Assembly (NCBI GenBank): GCA_033807695.1
Contig: CM066308.1
Span: forward strand, 3,224,001 to 3,288,000
Origin: Daedaleopsis sinensis
Taxonomy: Eukaryota; Basidiomycota; Agaricomycetes; Polyporales; Polyporaceae
Direction of reading: 5' to 3'
Length of the DNA: 64,000 nucleotides
The notes beneath the pieces are model-generated. The model was not told where the DNA came from. It did no database searches and saw only the letters and a program-made list of their open reading frames with translations. Positions 1 through 10,852 of this stretch are shown here, one piece after another. The translations under genes and the position numbers were made by a program. The first letter of the stretch is position 1. Every line of letters starts with the position of its first letter.

Positions 1-1066
1 TACCCGGAATAGATGGCAGAGAGGTAATCTGGCTCGTCCAGACGCTTTGCGTTAATATCGGCGGGCTTCAAAGTGCTGAACATCGTGGAGTTGTAGGTGA
101 CAGGGTCAGAAGTGGTGCTGAGACTGTGAGCCAAAGAACGGTATATATATGCAGCAGCTGCGTACGCACCTTTTGGATATTACACCTCATCGTGGTGGGT
201 GGAAACATCATCCGGTCGGGTTGGTGCCGTTTGTTGCACGAGGAAGCACACGCTCTTGACAGATGGCAAGTAGGGAAGATGGACCAGAATAGTATAGTGA
301 ACAGCACGATGAGGATGTCCGACAGTTCTGAGCGTGTAAAAAAATGAGCGCTACGCTTTGTCTGCCGAGTTCGACGCGAGGAGATACCACACTACCCATG
401 ATACGAGATTGCATGGAAGGATATGATCCAGGCCCTTCGCATACCCTTCGCTCTGTGACTAAACACCACAGTGAACTTGATTCGGAATTTGTGCTGCGGT
501 ACTCATGAAAGTCACGTACTATAGAGTTGCTGTTGCGCCAAGTTCTTCGGCGCGATAGTGATCATATGTGTCGGTTGTCTCCCATTTTCTGTCGTAGTGT
601 CCCTGGAGCACGTAAGTCGCCGCCGTAAATGCGAAGCTATCGCAATTCCTTGCGCTGACCGGGACCAGTGGACTTACGGTATCCGACGTGATGCTCGAGC
701 TCTGTCCTTCCATTGATGCATACGGCCCAAACGCTGTCGGAGCTAGCGCTGCAGATCCCTGTACAGTGGGTGGTGCACGGCGTGGACACGGGGCTTTCAA
801 GTTGAACGAAGTTAGCGGCGATGCGTCTATAGTAGTCGTCATGCACTACCACATACCGGTGATAGCGAGCTTGAAGACGTGTTCTCTGGAGAACAATGAC
901 GCATATGATACGCCTCTGCCACCATTAATGATAATCTCCGCGGTACCAGGTCCATGGGCTGCCAGCATAGATGAGAACGAAGTTGTAGTAACGTGCCGCG
1001 CGTCAAAGTCCATCGGCCCCGGGTACAAATGCGGTCTTGTCCGACATCGCTATGGCACCGCCACAT
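1..1066 (-). other. Unassigned minus-strand reading frames, possible gene running off the left edge
   Basis: Several short minus-strand open stretches are separated by plausible introns. One lies around 846-1028 and ends at a GTATGT-type donor. Others lie near 690-740 and 530-590. A further stretch at 1-126 follows a CACAG acceptor and reads through to the window edge with no stop, containing PADINAKRLDEPDYLSAIYS. I do not recognise the family, and the pieces do not join into one convincing frame. It may be a decayed gene or one whose main part lies to the left of the window. The function is unknown. Confidence 0.25.
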
Positions 1067-1676
1067 TCGACTGAGTATTATACCGTGACGTAAGCCTCGA
1101 ACTTGAAGTCTGCGAGTCTCGAGACAACCCTGCGCAGGCTACATACGGTACTTACTGGCTCAGCTTTGCTCTTTCCAACTCTGCAGTGGGTTCTCAAGAC
1201 TCTCAACAACCTCACTCCCATTCCTGACAACGCCGAGACTTCGTTTCATGGCACCGGCGTGACCGTTCCGAACTACTACCGTTCAGTCTCCGCCGTGGAA
1301 TCCGCATAGCGCTGTGCGTCTAGAGGTCCATATGTCCTTGGGTGAAAATTAGGACTACCATTTCAGCGCGCTGTCTCATAGCGCGCTTTGCCAGATGAAG
1401 ACGCGCGAACTTTGTGCGCTCTGGGCTCTGGCGAACCGCTGAGCGTCTCGCAGCATGTAGCAGTGTCTTCCCTATTCAAGTACGACACCTTGGGATGGAC
1501 GAGCGGCTGGTGCTGCTGTATACAGCGCAGGGCGCTATGGACTCTATAGAGATTCAAGATGAGCATTCTACACTCCGGTGTCACAATCTACAAGAACTTG
1601 TCCAAATCTGCCCGTCCCTGAGCACATGCGCGCCCCGTGATAGCTGTGCTCAGTTCGCACTCCTCCCTGGAGTCAC

Positions 1677-3173
1677 TTACTTGCTCTTGTCAGAGGTCTC
1701 TTTGTGTATCTCTAGCCCAGGCGGCGCGCCCAACGCTACAACGTGCAAGGTCAAGTTCAAGTATCATTTTCACTTAGGATGGAAGACCTCACCGTCTTTA
1801 ATACCTCCGTAGAGGAGGAACTGGCCTGAGACTAAGCCAGCTGTCATGACCATCCTCGGACCGAGACCTGCGAAGAGGCCGCGGACCCCGGCTTGTCGCG
1901 CAAGCACTATCAGGCGATGGGCCATGGACCCATCTGGTCCGTGTCCTTTGTTAATCTGCGACAGGAGGGTATCCGCAGGCTAGCACGATGACGCAGGTGA
2001 GCTACCAGGCCATGACGGTGATACTGACGCCGGCTCTGGACAGGACGCCAGTACGAGACTGTCCTTACCTGACTGAGTATTGCTGCGGCAAAGCCGGCGA
2101 TGACGCCACTTCCCAAGCTGATGCTGAACTTCATAGGGCCACTCAGGGATCGCTTGGTCTCCTCGGACATGTTCCGGAAGGCGAGTTCATGGCAGAACTC
2201 GTTCACAGTGAATTGTCCGATCGCATATGGTATCTGTCTAAAAGCAGAACAGCAAGTCAGGAGCGCCGTCCCTTGTCAAGCGGAGTCCAATGTCTGTACG
2301 TACTTGCAGAGTATCGGAAGGAATCCGGCGTAGAGGCCAGAGACCCCTTCCTCCCGCGCCAGCCGTGCGAAGCCGGTCACAAGCCCCGAGGCGTAGTGGC
2401 GCTGAGACACGAGCCGTATCCGCGTTGCCTCAAGCGGTGTGAGGAGGATGTCCGCAAAGAACCTGAAGGTAATGGGTCATGCCTATTGAATACATGGCAA
2501 GTCTACTACTCACTCTGCTACACTTGAGGCTCCAAGATAGATTGCGGTGCGATACTTCACAGCCGAATCCTGGTCACCGGCTATCTGGACGAACTGCTTC
2601 TTCCAGAACTCGTATCCAGAGAATTTGGCACCACCCTGAACAGCTAGTCAGTATGTAGCTTGTATGCCGGTGAAGCGAGCTGTCCACGCACCTGCACGAG
2701 ATAGCCTACAGCGGTAGGACCGAAACCGGTCAACAGCGCGGAGGCTCCCTCTTGCGCGACGATGCGCCGCCCCCCGGATAAGAGGGACATGCGCGCCATA
2801 TCAGGGTCAACCTGAATACGAGTTTTGACGACGTCGATCGCTGTTTCCGTATAGGATGTCCCCCAGGGAGGTCAGATTGGCCCGTAAGCTCACAGCTGTG
2901 TGTGATATAGTATAGCAACTTACGCGTCATTCCTCCATGAGTGATGCTGAGGAAGTGTTCAGTACTAATCAGCATCATTCAGCGACACAAATAGCAGTGC
3001 CCATACGTGCAGCAAAGTGCTCCTAAATGAATAGTGAGCTCTAGAGCACCTGTGTAGCTGAGAGATGACTACTGCTCTGACTTACCTGCCAGGAAGAACG
3101 ATGAATAATCCTTGGTCGTGAATTGAGGAACGACGAATGGCGTTCTGGTGGGTTTCCAGTGTGAGGCATCCAT
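1677..3173 (-). CDS. MIR1: Mitochondrial phosphate carrier (MIR1/PIC2-like)
   Basis: This protein imports inorganic phosphate with protons across the inner mitochondrial membrane for ATP synthesis. Spliced pieces in order give [10 protein letters not shown] at the start, then [20 protein letters not shown] (first carrier signature), [12 protein letters not shown], the second repeat around [20 protein letters not shown], then [13 protein letters not shown], and the third signature [17 protein letters not shown]. It closes with [20 protein letters not shown] and [12 protein letters not shown]. These are phosphate-carrier diagnostics in the expected order, so the three-fold solute-carrier structure looks complete. 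The start is the ATG at 3173, which opens directly into the family N-terminus. The coding region is cut by many introns. Two successive exons are very small, 16 nt at 3007-3022 and 23 nt at 2924-2946. The family identity is secure; exon borders are by eye. Confidence 0.9.
3007..3022 (-). other. 16-nt micro-exon of the phosphate carrier
   Basis: Read on the minus strand, a TTTAG acceptor is followed by 16 bases and then a GTATGG donor. Joining these bases to exon 1 (which ends CTGGCAG before GTAAGT) and to the 23-nt exon at 2924-2946 gives LAGALCCTITHGGMTPIDV in one frame. This matches the expected carrier sequence at the end of the first membrane segment. Without the micro-exon the frame is lost. 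Confidence 0.75.
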
Positions 3174-3481
3174 TTTACGTTACCCGGAGGGCGATATTGC
3201 AGCCAGCTAATGTTAAGTCTGTAAAGATTGGAGAGAGCGTTGTGGGGTCACGATGTGCATAGTAATCCGACGCATTGCAACCCACTATACCTCCTCCGGT
3301 GGTTCGCGGGTGGATCGTCGAGACTGACGTCATAGCAGAGTTTAGCCGCTATGATAAGCGCTGTGCTCGCGGCTACTATCAGATCTCCAACTAAGTATAT
3401 AATAATACGACTGCCATGACTTCAGACTGATCAAAGATTTTTATCCCAGTTCTATTCACGTCGACAACATACATATCAGGG

Positions 3482-5370
3482 ATGAGCGAGCAAAAGCAAA
3501 TCTGTCACTATACGTCGTAAGTCAAAGTTTAAAACCTCATGTCACTTGCTCTATGGCTGAACTTAGGAGGCTAGACTTCTACAGCTAGATGACGATGTCC
3601 TCTTCGAGATTCTCCAGGAGCTGGAGTTCTACGCAACGTGGGATAGAAGATCGGAGTACTCAAAGGCCCTGGCAGATACGTGTCAACGGATGCGTTATCT
3701 TTGCCTTCCCCGCACCTACCGATTTACGGATGTATTTCTCAGACGTCCATCATGGATCTATAAACCAGGTCGCTACACGTTCATCCCTGAATCACTTTGG
3801 CCATATGTACAGTAAGCATTCACGTTCACGACGTCTCATCATAGATAGAATTAACGACGCACATAGGAACCTATCCATGATCGACCACTGTCCGGACTCG
3901 AATTTGGTGACAACATTCGACCCGAACACACTAGAGCCATTTACCACCCGGCGCCAGCCGCAATATGCAAAAGATCATCCTCTCCTACCATGTTTTCGAC
4001 ATCGAGTCTATTACCAACGCCCTTCACAACATGCCATTGCTTTCCTCGGTTCTCATCAGCTTGTATAAATCACGCTATCATGGCATACGCTGGGACGTTT
4101 TGGAACAAGTCCTATCTGTCCCTACCTTGCGCACATTCGAGATCCGCAACCTCCTCATCTCTCCTGTTCTTCTCCCAACAGAGAACATCTGCGTCGACAG
4201 ACTTGCATGCATCACATCATTCACCTACCGTTTCTCCAGCCTTAGGGAGCCGCATGAGTTTCCGGTCGAGGAACAAGCACTCACAGCCATATTGACCCGA
4301 CTGGCACCAACGCTGGAGACCCTCTACCTTCACACTGACCGGATGCCGGTTAGGGCCCTTTTCAACTTGAACACGTGGCCGCGGTTGCAGCAGCTTACCC
4401 TTCGCGGGGCGAGGTGGAGGTCATCAGCAACGCCGCAGGCATCCTGGCTCTCATCGATGCCAAACCTCCGTATTCTCGTGCTCGAACTCTTTTCAACTCT
4501 ACGGGATGGGGCAGATCGGTCGATGATCTGGCCGCCGGACATGCACCTCATGACGGATGGTCGGTTCGAGCTTGAAAAGCTCACGCTGGCCTGGCCGCAT
4601 CCACGGGATAGGTTCTTCTCGGTTCTGCGGCCTTGTCTGCGCGAGCTGTCGCTGCATTCCTGGCCAATGCATTATCACCGAGATTGGTTCATCGACCGGG
4701 AAGTGGAGAGTACAGACACTCGGAGTCTGACACCGTCATCCTCCGACATGTTGCAGGTGTTGAGACAATGCCACACACCGTCGCTCACACGCCTGCACAT
4801 TGAATACGTGGCCGATGACCAGGAAATGCGTCTGTTGGAATATATCCCGGAGAAATTCCCTGCGCTCGTCGAACTTGAAATTCATCGGTGCCGACTGCGC
4901 GGCGATATCCCGCTGGTATGTTGATCGTAGCATGCATATGCATGCACACGACATTCGTTAACTATCCCCACACATAGACCGCAATTGGGGAGGCGTTGGC
5001 TCCCCTTCATGCACTCCGGACACTAAAGGTCCATCTAGACTTTCCGGACACTCCTAGGCTGGAGCTAGGCCGCCGCAGGTACATCTACGCGTATGCCTCA
5101 TTTGCGGCCTTCAAGGATCACACTGTCCCAAACGCTGCCGCCGCGCTCGCGTCAGTTTTGGCGCCATCGGTCGAGAAGATCTATCTGCTGTGTCCTTCAA
5201 TCGATGCGCACTTCGGCGATGCCAAGTGGGCCGCGTTCCGCGTCATTCCCATGCCAGGAGAACTTGAGAGCTCGGGCGATCCAAGTAGTGCCACTCCAGG
5301 GCAGGGCAGGGTTGCACAGTTTGTCGACGACTATCAGGTGTTCGAACACAATTATCCTTACGCCGGATAA
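3482..5370 (+). CDS. F-box/LRR-like protein, apparent one-base frame break
   Basis: The likely role is a substrate adaptor of an SCF ubiquitin ligase, by analogy with the large Agaricomycete F-box family. The start ATG at 3482 gives MSEQKQICHYTS, then an intron (3517-3574). The F-box-like helix LDDDVLFEILQELEFYATWD follows, with CQRMRYLCLPRTYRFTDVFL after it. A second intron lies about 3811-3864. Downstream there are leucine-rich repeat-like segments such as LPALRSF-type motifs, with a last intron at 4916-4978 and the stop at 5368-5370. Between the QYAK and IILSYHVFD segments the frame changes by one base at an AAAA run (3969-3972), and no usable intron explains it. The gene is therefore either recently inactivated or carries a sequencing error at that run. 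Confidence 0.7.
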
Positions 5371-6012
5371 TCGGACACTAGAACTGAGCGGCTGACTATA
5401 AAGGAACAATGCGTAGGCAGCACAAGTTGTATGCAGTTAAGAAAGTTCGCTGTACTTATACTACGCTAGACCTTTCCGTCATCATAAATGCGCGTGAGTG
5501 GGGACGTCTGGGAGGTGCCGCCGTGCTCGAACGTTGCCGACCGCGCCTCGTACGCCACTAGTTGTGCGAGTGCCTTTGCCTGCTTATGCTAGTCTGAATA
5601 CTAGTGGTCACAAGATGGCTGCATGTGGTAGGGTACTGCGGGCACACGTGGGGGCCGGAAACACGGCAACGGGAGCGGAGGCCGTTCGAGTCCGAGCCGT
5701 CCTTGACCCCACCGTCGGCCTTGTCGTTGTTGAAGTTGAACGCACTCGAGTCACAGTAACAGTGGTCGGTGAAACAGGGTTGTGGACGGTCTGATGCAGC
5801 GCGTGCACGTACGGGGGATAGTGGGAGGTCTCGCCGGTCGGTGAGACGCTGATCGTGTGTAATTCTTTCGGATACGCCTAGCAATATGCTGGCTGACAAA
5901 CTGACTCTTTGCCCACGGATGTTCTCAATAAATCTGTCTGTTATGTTGTATACAGAGGTCAACCAAAACCGGGCGTGAATATTGGTGAACGTTGGATGAC
6001 AACATGCAATAC
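5371..6012. other. Intergenic, no gene seen
   Basis: The DNA between the F-box gene and terpene synthase A holds only short overlapping frames without family resemblance. One is a minus-strand frame at 5558-5962 rich in Ser/Thr/Arg. I see no promoter or RNA gene I can support. Homology between synthase copies A and B stops within a few bases of the stop codon at 6013. Confidence 0.5.
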
Positions 6013-7343
6013 TCAGAGTGCCAGTTCGACAAGGCGATAGCGACGGGTGTTGATGTGGAACTCCATCGTTCTCTGATTCGGCGTGTCAGTGCCAGCAGGT
6101 AAATTGAAGAGTGAAAAGGTGATGCTGACCTGTACGTATAGGTTCCACAGTGAGGCGAGCTCGCGGTCGTCTCCGATCAGCTTCTTCACGGTGTTGTTGC
6201 AGTCGACCAACTCGTTTGCCAACGTACGCAAGACGTCAATGACGGGCACCTGTTCCGCGTCTGCCCGCATGTGCATATAATTCCTCGTTTCGCCCGCGAG
6301 CTCCTCCTTGTAGAAGGACAACCTATTGAGAGACGTTAGCTATCCGCGTCCAACATAGAGTGTACAAGCGACCAACAAGTCACTGGTACATTAGGGTCAG
6401 TCAGTGATGAACACTTGAATGCTGGGGTAAACACGTACTTTGCGCCAACGATCCAACGTTCCATATAACTAAAAACCGTTTCAGTATACGGCACCTCCGA
6501 GTATTGGAGAAAAGCTCACGGCAACATCTGCAGATATGACTCCGTCGAAGGACGCCACGACTTCATGAACAAGAAGTGTATGTACGGAGGGCAGATCCCG
6601 GATCGGTAGCGGAGGTAGTACGGGTACTCCGTCGCCTGAGGTTTGATGTCCATATCTTGAGTGGTGTATTCGATGTACATCCCGCTCATGGCATCCATCG
6701 TCCCCGAGATGATGGCGTCGGCCCCGACATCGGACCACATTGTATGCGCCTGCCGCATGAGCGCCGCGAGAGTGTCGAGGGCAGGCGAGAGCTGGTTGTT
6801 TCCGTGGACGACCCGAGAGGCGAACTGCTTGACCGCATCCAGATGTTTGTCGCCAACATCGTCGATGTACACAAATATTGCGGTGTAAAGTGCGACGTAG
6901 AGGAGGTGGTTGTAGTCCAGGTGGCCATAGGCGGTCTCGGCGAAAGAACACGGGGCATCTACTAGCTTTCCGATGACCTCTACGTCGTCATCTGTCTGCC
7001 AGGCGAACATAATCTCGGAGACAGCGGCGCGCAGCTGAACGTTGGGCGAGGTGTGGTGCGGCTGATATTCACTACGGCACAGAAAGTCACGAACAATATC
7101 TCTGATCGGAGTATGATGCCTCTTCACGTTCTGTGTTCTCGTTAGCAAGCATGCGAATAAGGTGGCCACCACAAACTAGGGAACTAACCGAGATGGATGC
7201 CTTGGGTAGGTACTGAGAAGAGAATGATTCTAAGTCATGGGCCGCGGATGCCCTGTCAATGAGATTATTCAGTGTTAGTAGTCATCGGCCACTTGTGGTC
7301 AGACTCACATATCGATGGTTATGTCTGGTGCGGACAGATACAT
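6013..7343 (-). CDS. Tri5-like sesquiterpene synthase, copy A
   Basis: This is predicted to cyclise farnesyl diphosphate with Mg2+ in the cytosol (trichodiene synthase/Tri5 family, PF06330). There are about 330 residues in six or seven exons: 7343-7309, 7252-7189, 7130-6520 and shorter 3' exons. The metal motif is YIDDVGDKHLD, a good DDxxD. The second metal motif, spliced over an intron, reads NDLLSFYKEE, the (N/D)Dxx(S)xxKE type. Also present are ETAYGHLDYNHLLYVALYTA, SDVGADAIISGTMDAMSGMY and a C-terminal RRYRLVEL. The TATAAAGG at 7367-7374 lies only about 30 bases before the first ATG (7343). A second ATG in frame is created by splicing (AT at 7310-7309 joined to G at 7252). No P450 lies beside it. 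The product is unknown. Confidence 0.88.
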
Positions 7344-7366
7344 GCGTTTCACGCCCGGGAAGTGTG

Positions 7367-7374
7367 CCTTTATA
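7367..7374 (-). promoter_or_regulatory. TATA box of terpene synthase A
   Basis: The minus strand reads CTCGTATAAAGGCAC, about 31 bases upstream of the first ATG at 7343. This close spacing puts the expected transcription start at or after that ATG. It makes the splice-built ATG of exon 2 a real candidate for the start. Confidence 0.55.
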
Positions 7375-8009
7375 CGAGTAAGCTACCAGGGTGTTTGCTT
7401 ATCTCACTCACCGCCATTGGTCCACGGTAGACAACCGCGCCGGTGATAGTGCATGGCCATAAGTCGGAAGGGAGGGCCGAGGCGAATAGTGGGCCACCCT
7501 GTGGCCGGTGGAATCGACTAATGAGAAGTACCGTGACAGCTCCTGGCATTTCAACTGTGTAATTTATGGACTATCGCTGGAACCACTGGTCCCATCCGGG
7601 AGAGCACCATCGCACACTGATCACAAACGTGTGTGCGAGTGTCGAGACCGAACCAAACTTGCATGTCACGGTCGGAGCGCTGTCGCCCGTGGTCTCACGA
7701 TGTTCTACGCTCGCAATGAGCACGTATTCGGCGACTGCAGCGGGCACTCACCGGTCGGCAATGTAGTGGTCGCAGTCACGACGGCCCGGGGAAAATGTCC
7801 TTTTCCCTATGTGAGGAGATTGGTGGGACAGTCGTTGGGTAACTATCAATTTCCCAGCCACAGGGACAGAGAGGAAAAACTTATCGTTCGGTTGCAAACC
7901 AATGATGATGTCACTGGCAATTCACGCCGTCAGACAGTCAGTAGATAAGCGAGAAAAGCAATATGTGATGCATACTATGTCTCCGGGGTCCAATGATGCA
8001 TGGAGTAGA

Positions 8010-8046
8010 GAGCTTCTTCATGAAGGTCTTACTCATGAAGAAGCTC
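8010..8046. repeat. Perfect 14-bp inverted repeat with 9-nt loop
   Basis: GAGCTTCTTCATGA at 8010-8023 is followed by nine bases. Its exact reverse complement TCATGAAGAAGCTC then lies at 8033-8046. It lies in non-coding DNA about 350 bases before NCA2. It could be a hairpin in RNA, a protein-binding palindrome, or a relic of a small inverted-repeat element. Confidence 0.8.
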
Positions 8047-8392
8047 ACTCTGATTTCTTGGAGGACAAAGTTACACCCCATGTGAGCGGTACCTGCAGTA
8101 CATGTGGCGAGGCTGATGCGATATCCGCGATGCAACATGAGTGAAGGCAGGTTCAAAGCTTGCAATGCAAACTGCATGGTGGCACAGTGACCACTGACCG
8201 TCACTAGTATTGCCAGAAAAGTTGTGAGCAGGTCACGTGCGTACGATAATAGGCGTCTATTGAGGGACGCCGGGAGTCGATGATGCAATGTAACGATCCC
8301 GCACTGTACTACCGACTCGGAATAGAACCACCTACATAGGCTGACGACTCGACAGGTCCAACTGATCGATGAACTAGACCAAACGCTGCGCG

Positions 8393-10852
8393 ATGTCGAC
8401 TTTCGTCTCCCATTTTATCGCAGACCTCGCGCCAAAGGTCCTGCCCTCCCCCACCGCGCCCGCATTGACTGAACGCTTCTCACGCGCACAACCCCACGGA
8501 GTCCATATCTCCTCCACCCACCATAAAGAGACTTTCCGCGACCTCTTTGTCCAACTCGAAAACTCCGACACTCCGCAGACACTACGGAGATGCATCACGT
8601 CACTGCAGGACCTTGAATACAGGCAACAGCTGCTCTCGGCCGAGCTCGCGGATGGGGAAGAGGAGGCACTCCGCCACGCCGTCCTCAACAAGCTCGCACT
8701 AGGTCTGTATGGACAGGCATTGACGACGTTTCTCGACGAGGCGGGGCAGGCCGAGGCGGAGCTAGAGTGGTGGACTGATCTGGCGAGGTCGCGGAGACAA
8801 GTTGCGTACTACCTCCTGCAGAGTGCGTCACATTTTCCTTCGTGTGGTACACCCGCGAGGACTAAATCTAAATGTTAAACTACTGAACTACAGCGCTCCC
8901 GATTCGTGCTGCGAATGCCTCGAGGGTGCTGCTATCGACTTTGAGGTCGCACAACATCCCATTGCACCTCTCCGTGCTCAAGCCTTCGTCACTTCGTCGC
9001 CTCTTCCCCTCGACCAACACGCTGCGCCCCAACACGCTCACCCTCGCGCTTTTCCCACATCTGCAGCACCAGCCTTACAGCATTGCCCTCGCGAACCGCA
9101 ATCCCTCGAAGTTCTCTCTCTCGTCGTCCCCAATGGAGACAGCCAGCTCGGCATACAGCGCGTTTATACAGACGCTCGCGGGCGTCGCGCAGACCTGCAG
9201 CACGCTCGCCACGCTCCCCGTCGAGCTCGCGCGGGGCGAATGTGCCTACAAGCGCAAAGAGCTCACCCGCATTCGTGACGAACGTGCCGAGGTGCTCGGC
9301 ATGCTCGTGGACCTGCGCGATCGGCTTTCCGCTGCGCTCGACCCCGGCTCCGGGGACGAAGGCCTGTTCGCGCTCGCGCAGTTCGCGCACTACCTGCAGG
9401 CGGTCGTCGACGGCCAAGAAGTCGCGCCGTTCTCACTCGACGCGGACGTGTCGCCCGGGCGCGTCCTGGAGGCGCTCTCGATGCTCGCGAATCTTACCCT
9501 GCCATCGCATGCGTCGCTGCACTCGGCGGACATCAAGGCGGGACAGCTGCTGCGTCCTCCGTGGCTTGTTCTCGTGTGGCCGCAGCTGGTCCTCCTGCCA
9601 CCACTTGCGCTTTATGCGGCGCGAACGGCGTATGCATCCCGTGCATCGCTGGAAGAGCTTGCAAAGGACGCAGTGGAGACTCTGAAGGGGTTTTGGGAGG
9701 ACTGGGTTCTCGAGCCACTCCGCGGAATTGTGCGCACGGTGCGCGCGGGAAGGGACGACGGCGTTATCGTCACGAAAGAGAGCGTTCGCTCGGATCTCGA
9801 CGTGAGCAACTCTAACTCTTTTTTTATCCCCCTTCTCTTCGTATCCTCCGTCGGCCTCGTGTGCCCCCTCGTTACGATACCGAAGTACTTGTTCCTGACG
9901 CTGACGCTGACACTGACGGCGTTGCCTTTTCTTCCAGTCCCTGGAGAGGATGACGCTTGCGCTTGCGCAGGACAAGCTCGGATACGGCTCGCCCGAGCTC
10001 GACGCGCTCTCGCGGCAGGTGCAGGCGGGCGACCTGACGGCGGTGATGCAGATATACGAGGAGGACATCAAGAGTCCCCTCAAGTCCGTGGTGCAGGGCA
10101 CGCTCCTCCGGTCGTTGTTCATCCAGGTTCAAAAGGCGAAGGTGCGTTTCCTCTCCTCTCTGAGGTCTAGAACCCAGCGTTCGCTTCTGGCACTGTGAGT
10201 AATTGCCATCCTATGCTAATTACCCATCGCGGCCGTACAGGTGGACATCAACCAGGCGTTGTCCGGGATAGACAAGCTGCTGAAGTCGCAGGAGCTGACG
10301 TTCGCATTCGTGGGCGTCGCGCCCGCACTCGCGATCGTATACGCCGTCGCGGGTTATACACGGAACGTGTGGTCGGGCGGCCGCGGCCGCGGGCGGTACG
10401 GCGGTAAGGCGAAGCGCAGCGGCGTCTGGCTCACCATGAGGTCAGTCTTCTCCCTCCTGCCCGACAAACATTCGCTGACACTTGACGCGCTACTGTGTTC
10501 GGGCGGGGTCTGCAGACGGCTGGAGCGTCTGCTCGTCGCCCAGCCGGAGCCGCACCACCACCGGCCGCACCCCGTCGCCGCGGTGCAGAAGACCTCCTCC
10601 GTGTCCGCGTTGAGCCCCGCGTCTGCGCGGGTGTCCCCGCTGACGTCCGGGCTGCTGCTGCTGTCAGTGACGCACCTGCGCAAGTACGCGGAGACGACGC
10701 TCCCGGCGAACTCGCGCCTGCGGGACGGCTTCTTGGAAGACGTGGCGGATCTTGAAGACCCGCGGCTGGGCAGGACCGAGAAGCTGAGGGTGATTGAGCG
10801 AATGTGGCGGTCATGGGGCGAGCCGTTAGGATGGGGTAGGATCGGTGCTTGA
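8393..10852 (+). CDS. NCA2: NCA2 family mitochondrial protein
   Basis: NCA2 is an inner-membrane mitochondrial protein. In yeast it helps control expression of the ATP synthase subunits 6 and 8. The start ATG at 8393 begins MSTFVSHFIADLAPK. After a first intron near 8821-8900 there is a long exon, then SLERMTLALAQDKLGYGSPE, VMQIYEEDIKSPLKSVVQGT and LLRSLFIQVQKAKVDINQAL. Next comes the family hallmark SGIDKLLKSQELTFAFVGVA, with a membrane segment APALAIVYAVAGYTRNVW. The tail LRDGFLEDVADLEDPRLG ends at the stop 10850-10852. A further hydrophobic stretch, WLVLVWPQLVLLPPLALYAA, lies near 9560. Introns lie about 9801-9937, 10142-10240 and 10440-10515. The gene sits between the two inverted terpene synthase copies but is unrelated to them in function. 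Confidence 0.88.

Larger units (their letters stand above)
7344..8392. other. Intergenic with a perfect hairpin, no gene seen
   Basis: About 1 kb separates synthase A from NCA2. The open frames here (for example minus 7938-8288) lack an ATG at the reported edge or lack family resemblance. The one structural feature is the inverted repeat at 8010-8046, listed separately. Confidence 0.5.

Noticed and set aside
7938..8288. A minus-strand frame with hydrophobic stretches that might be a membrane protein
   Set aside because: The frame lacks an ATG at its start, shows no family resemblance, and runs across the hairpin at 8010-8046.
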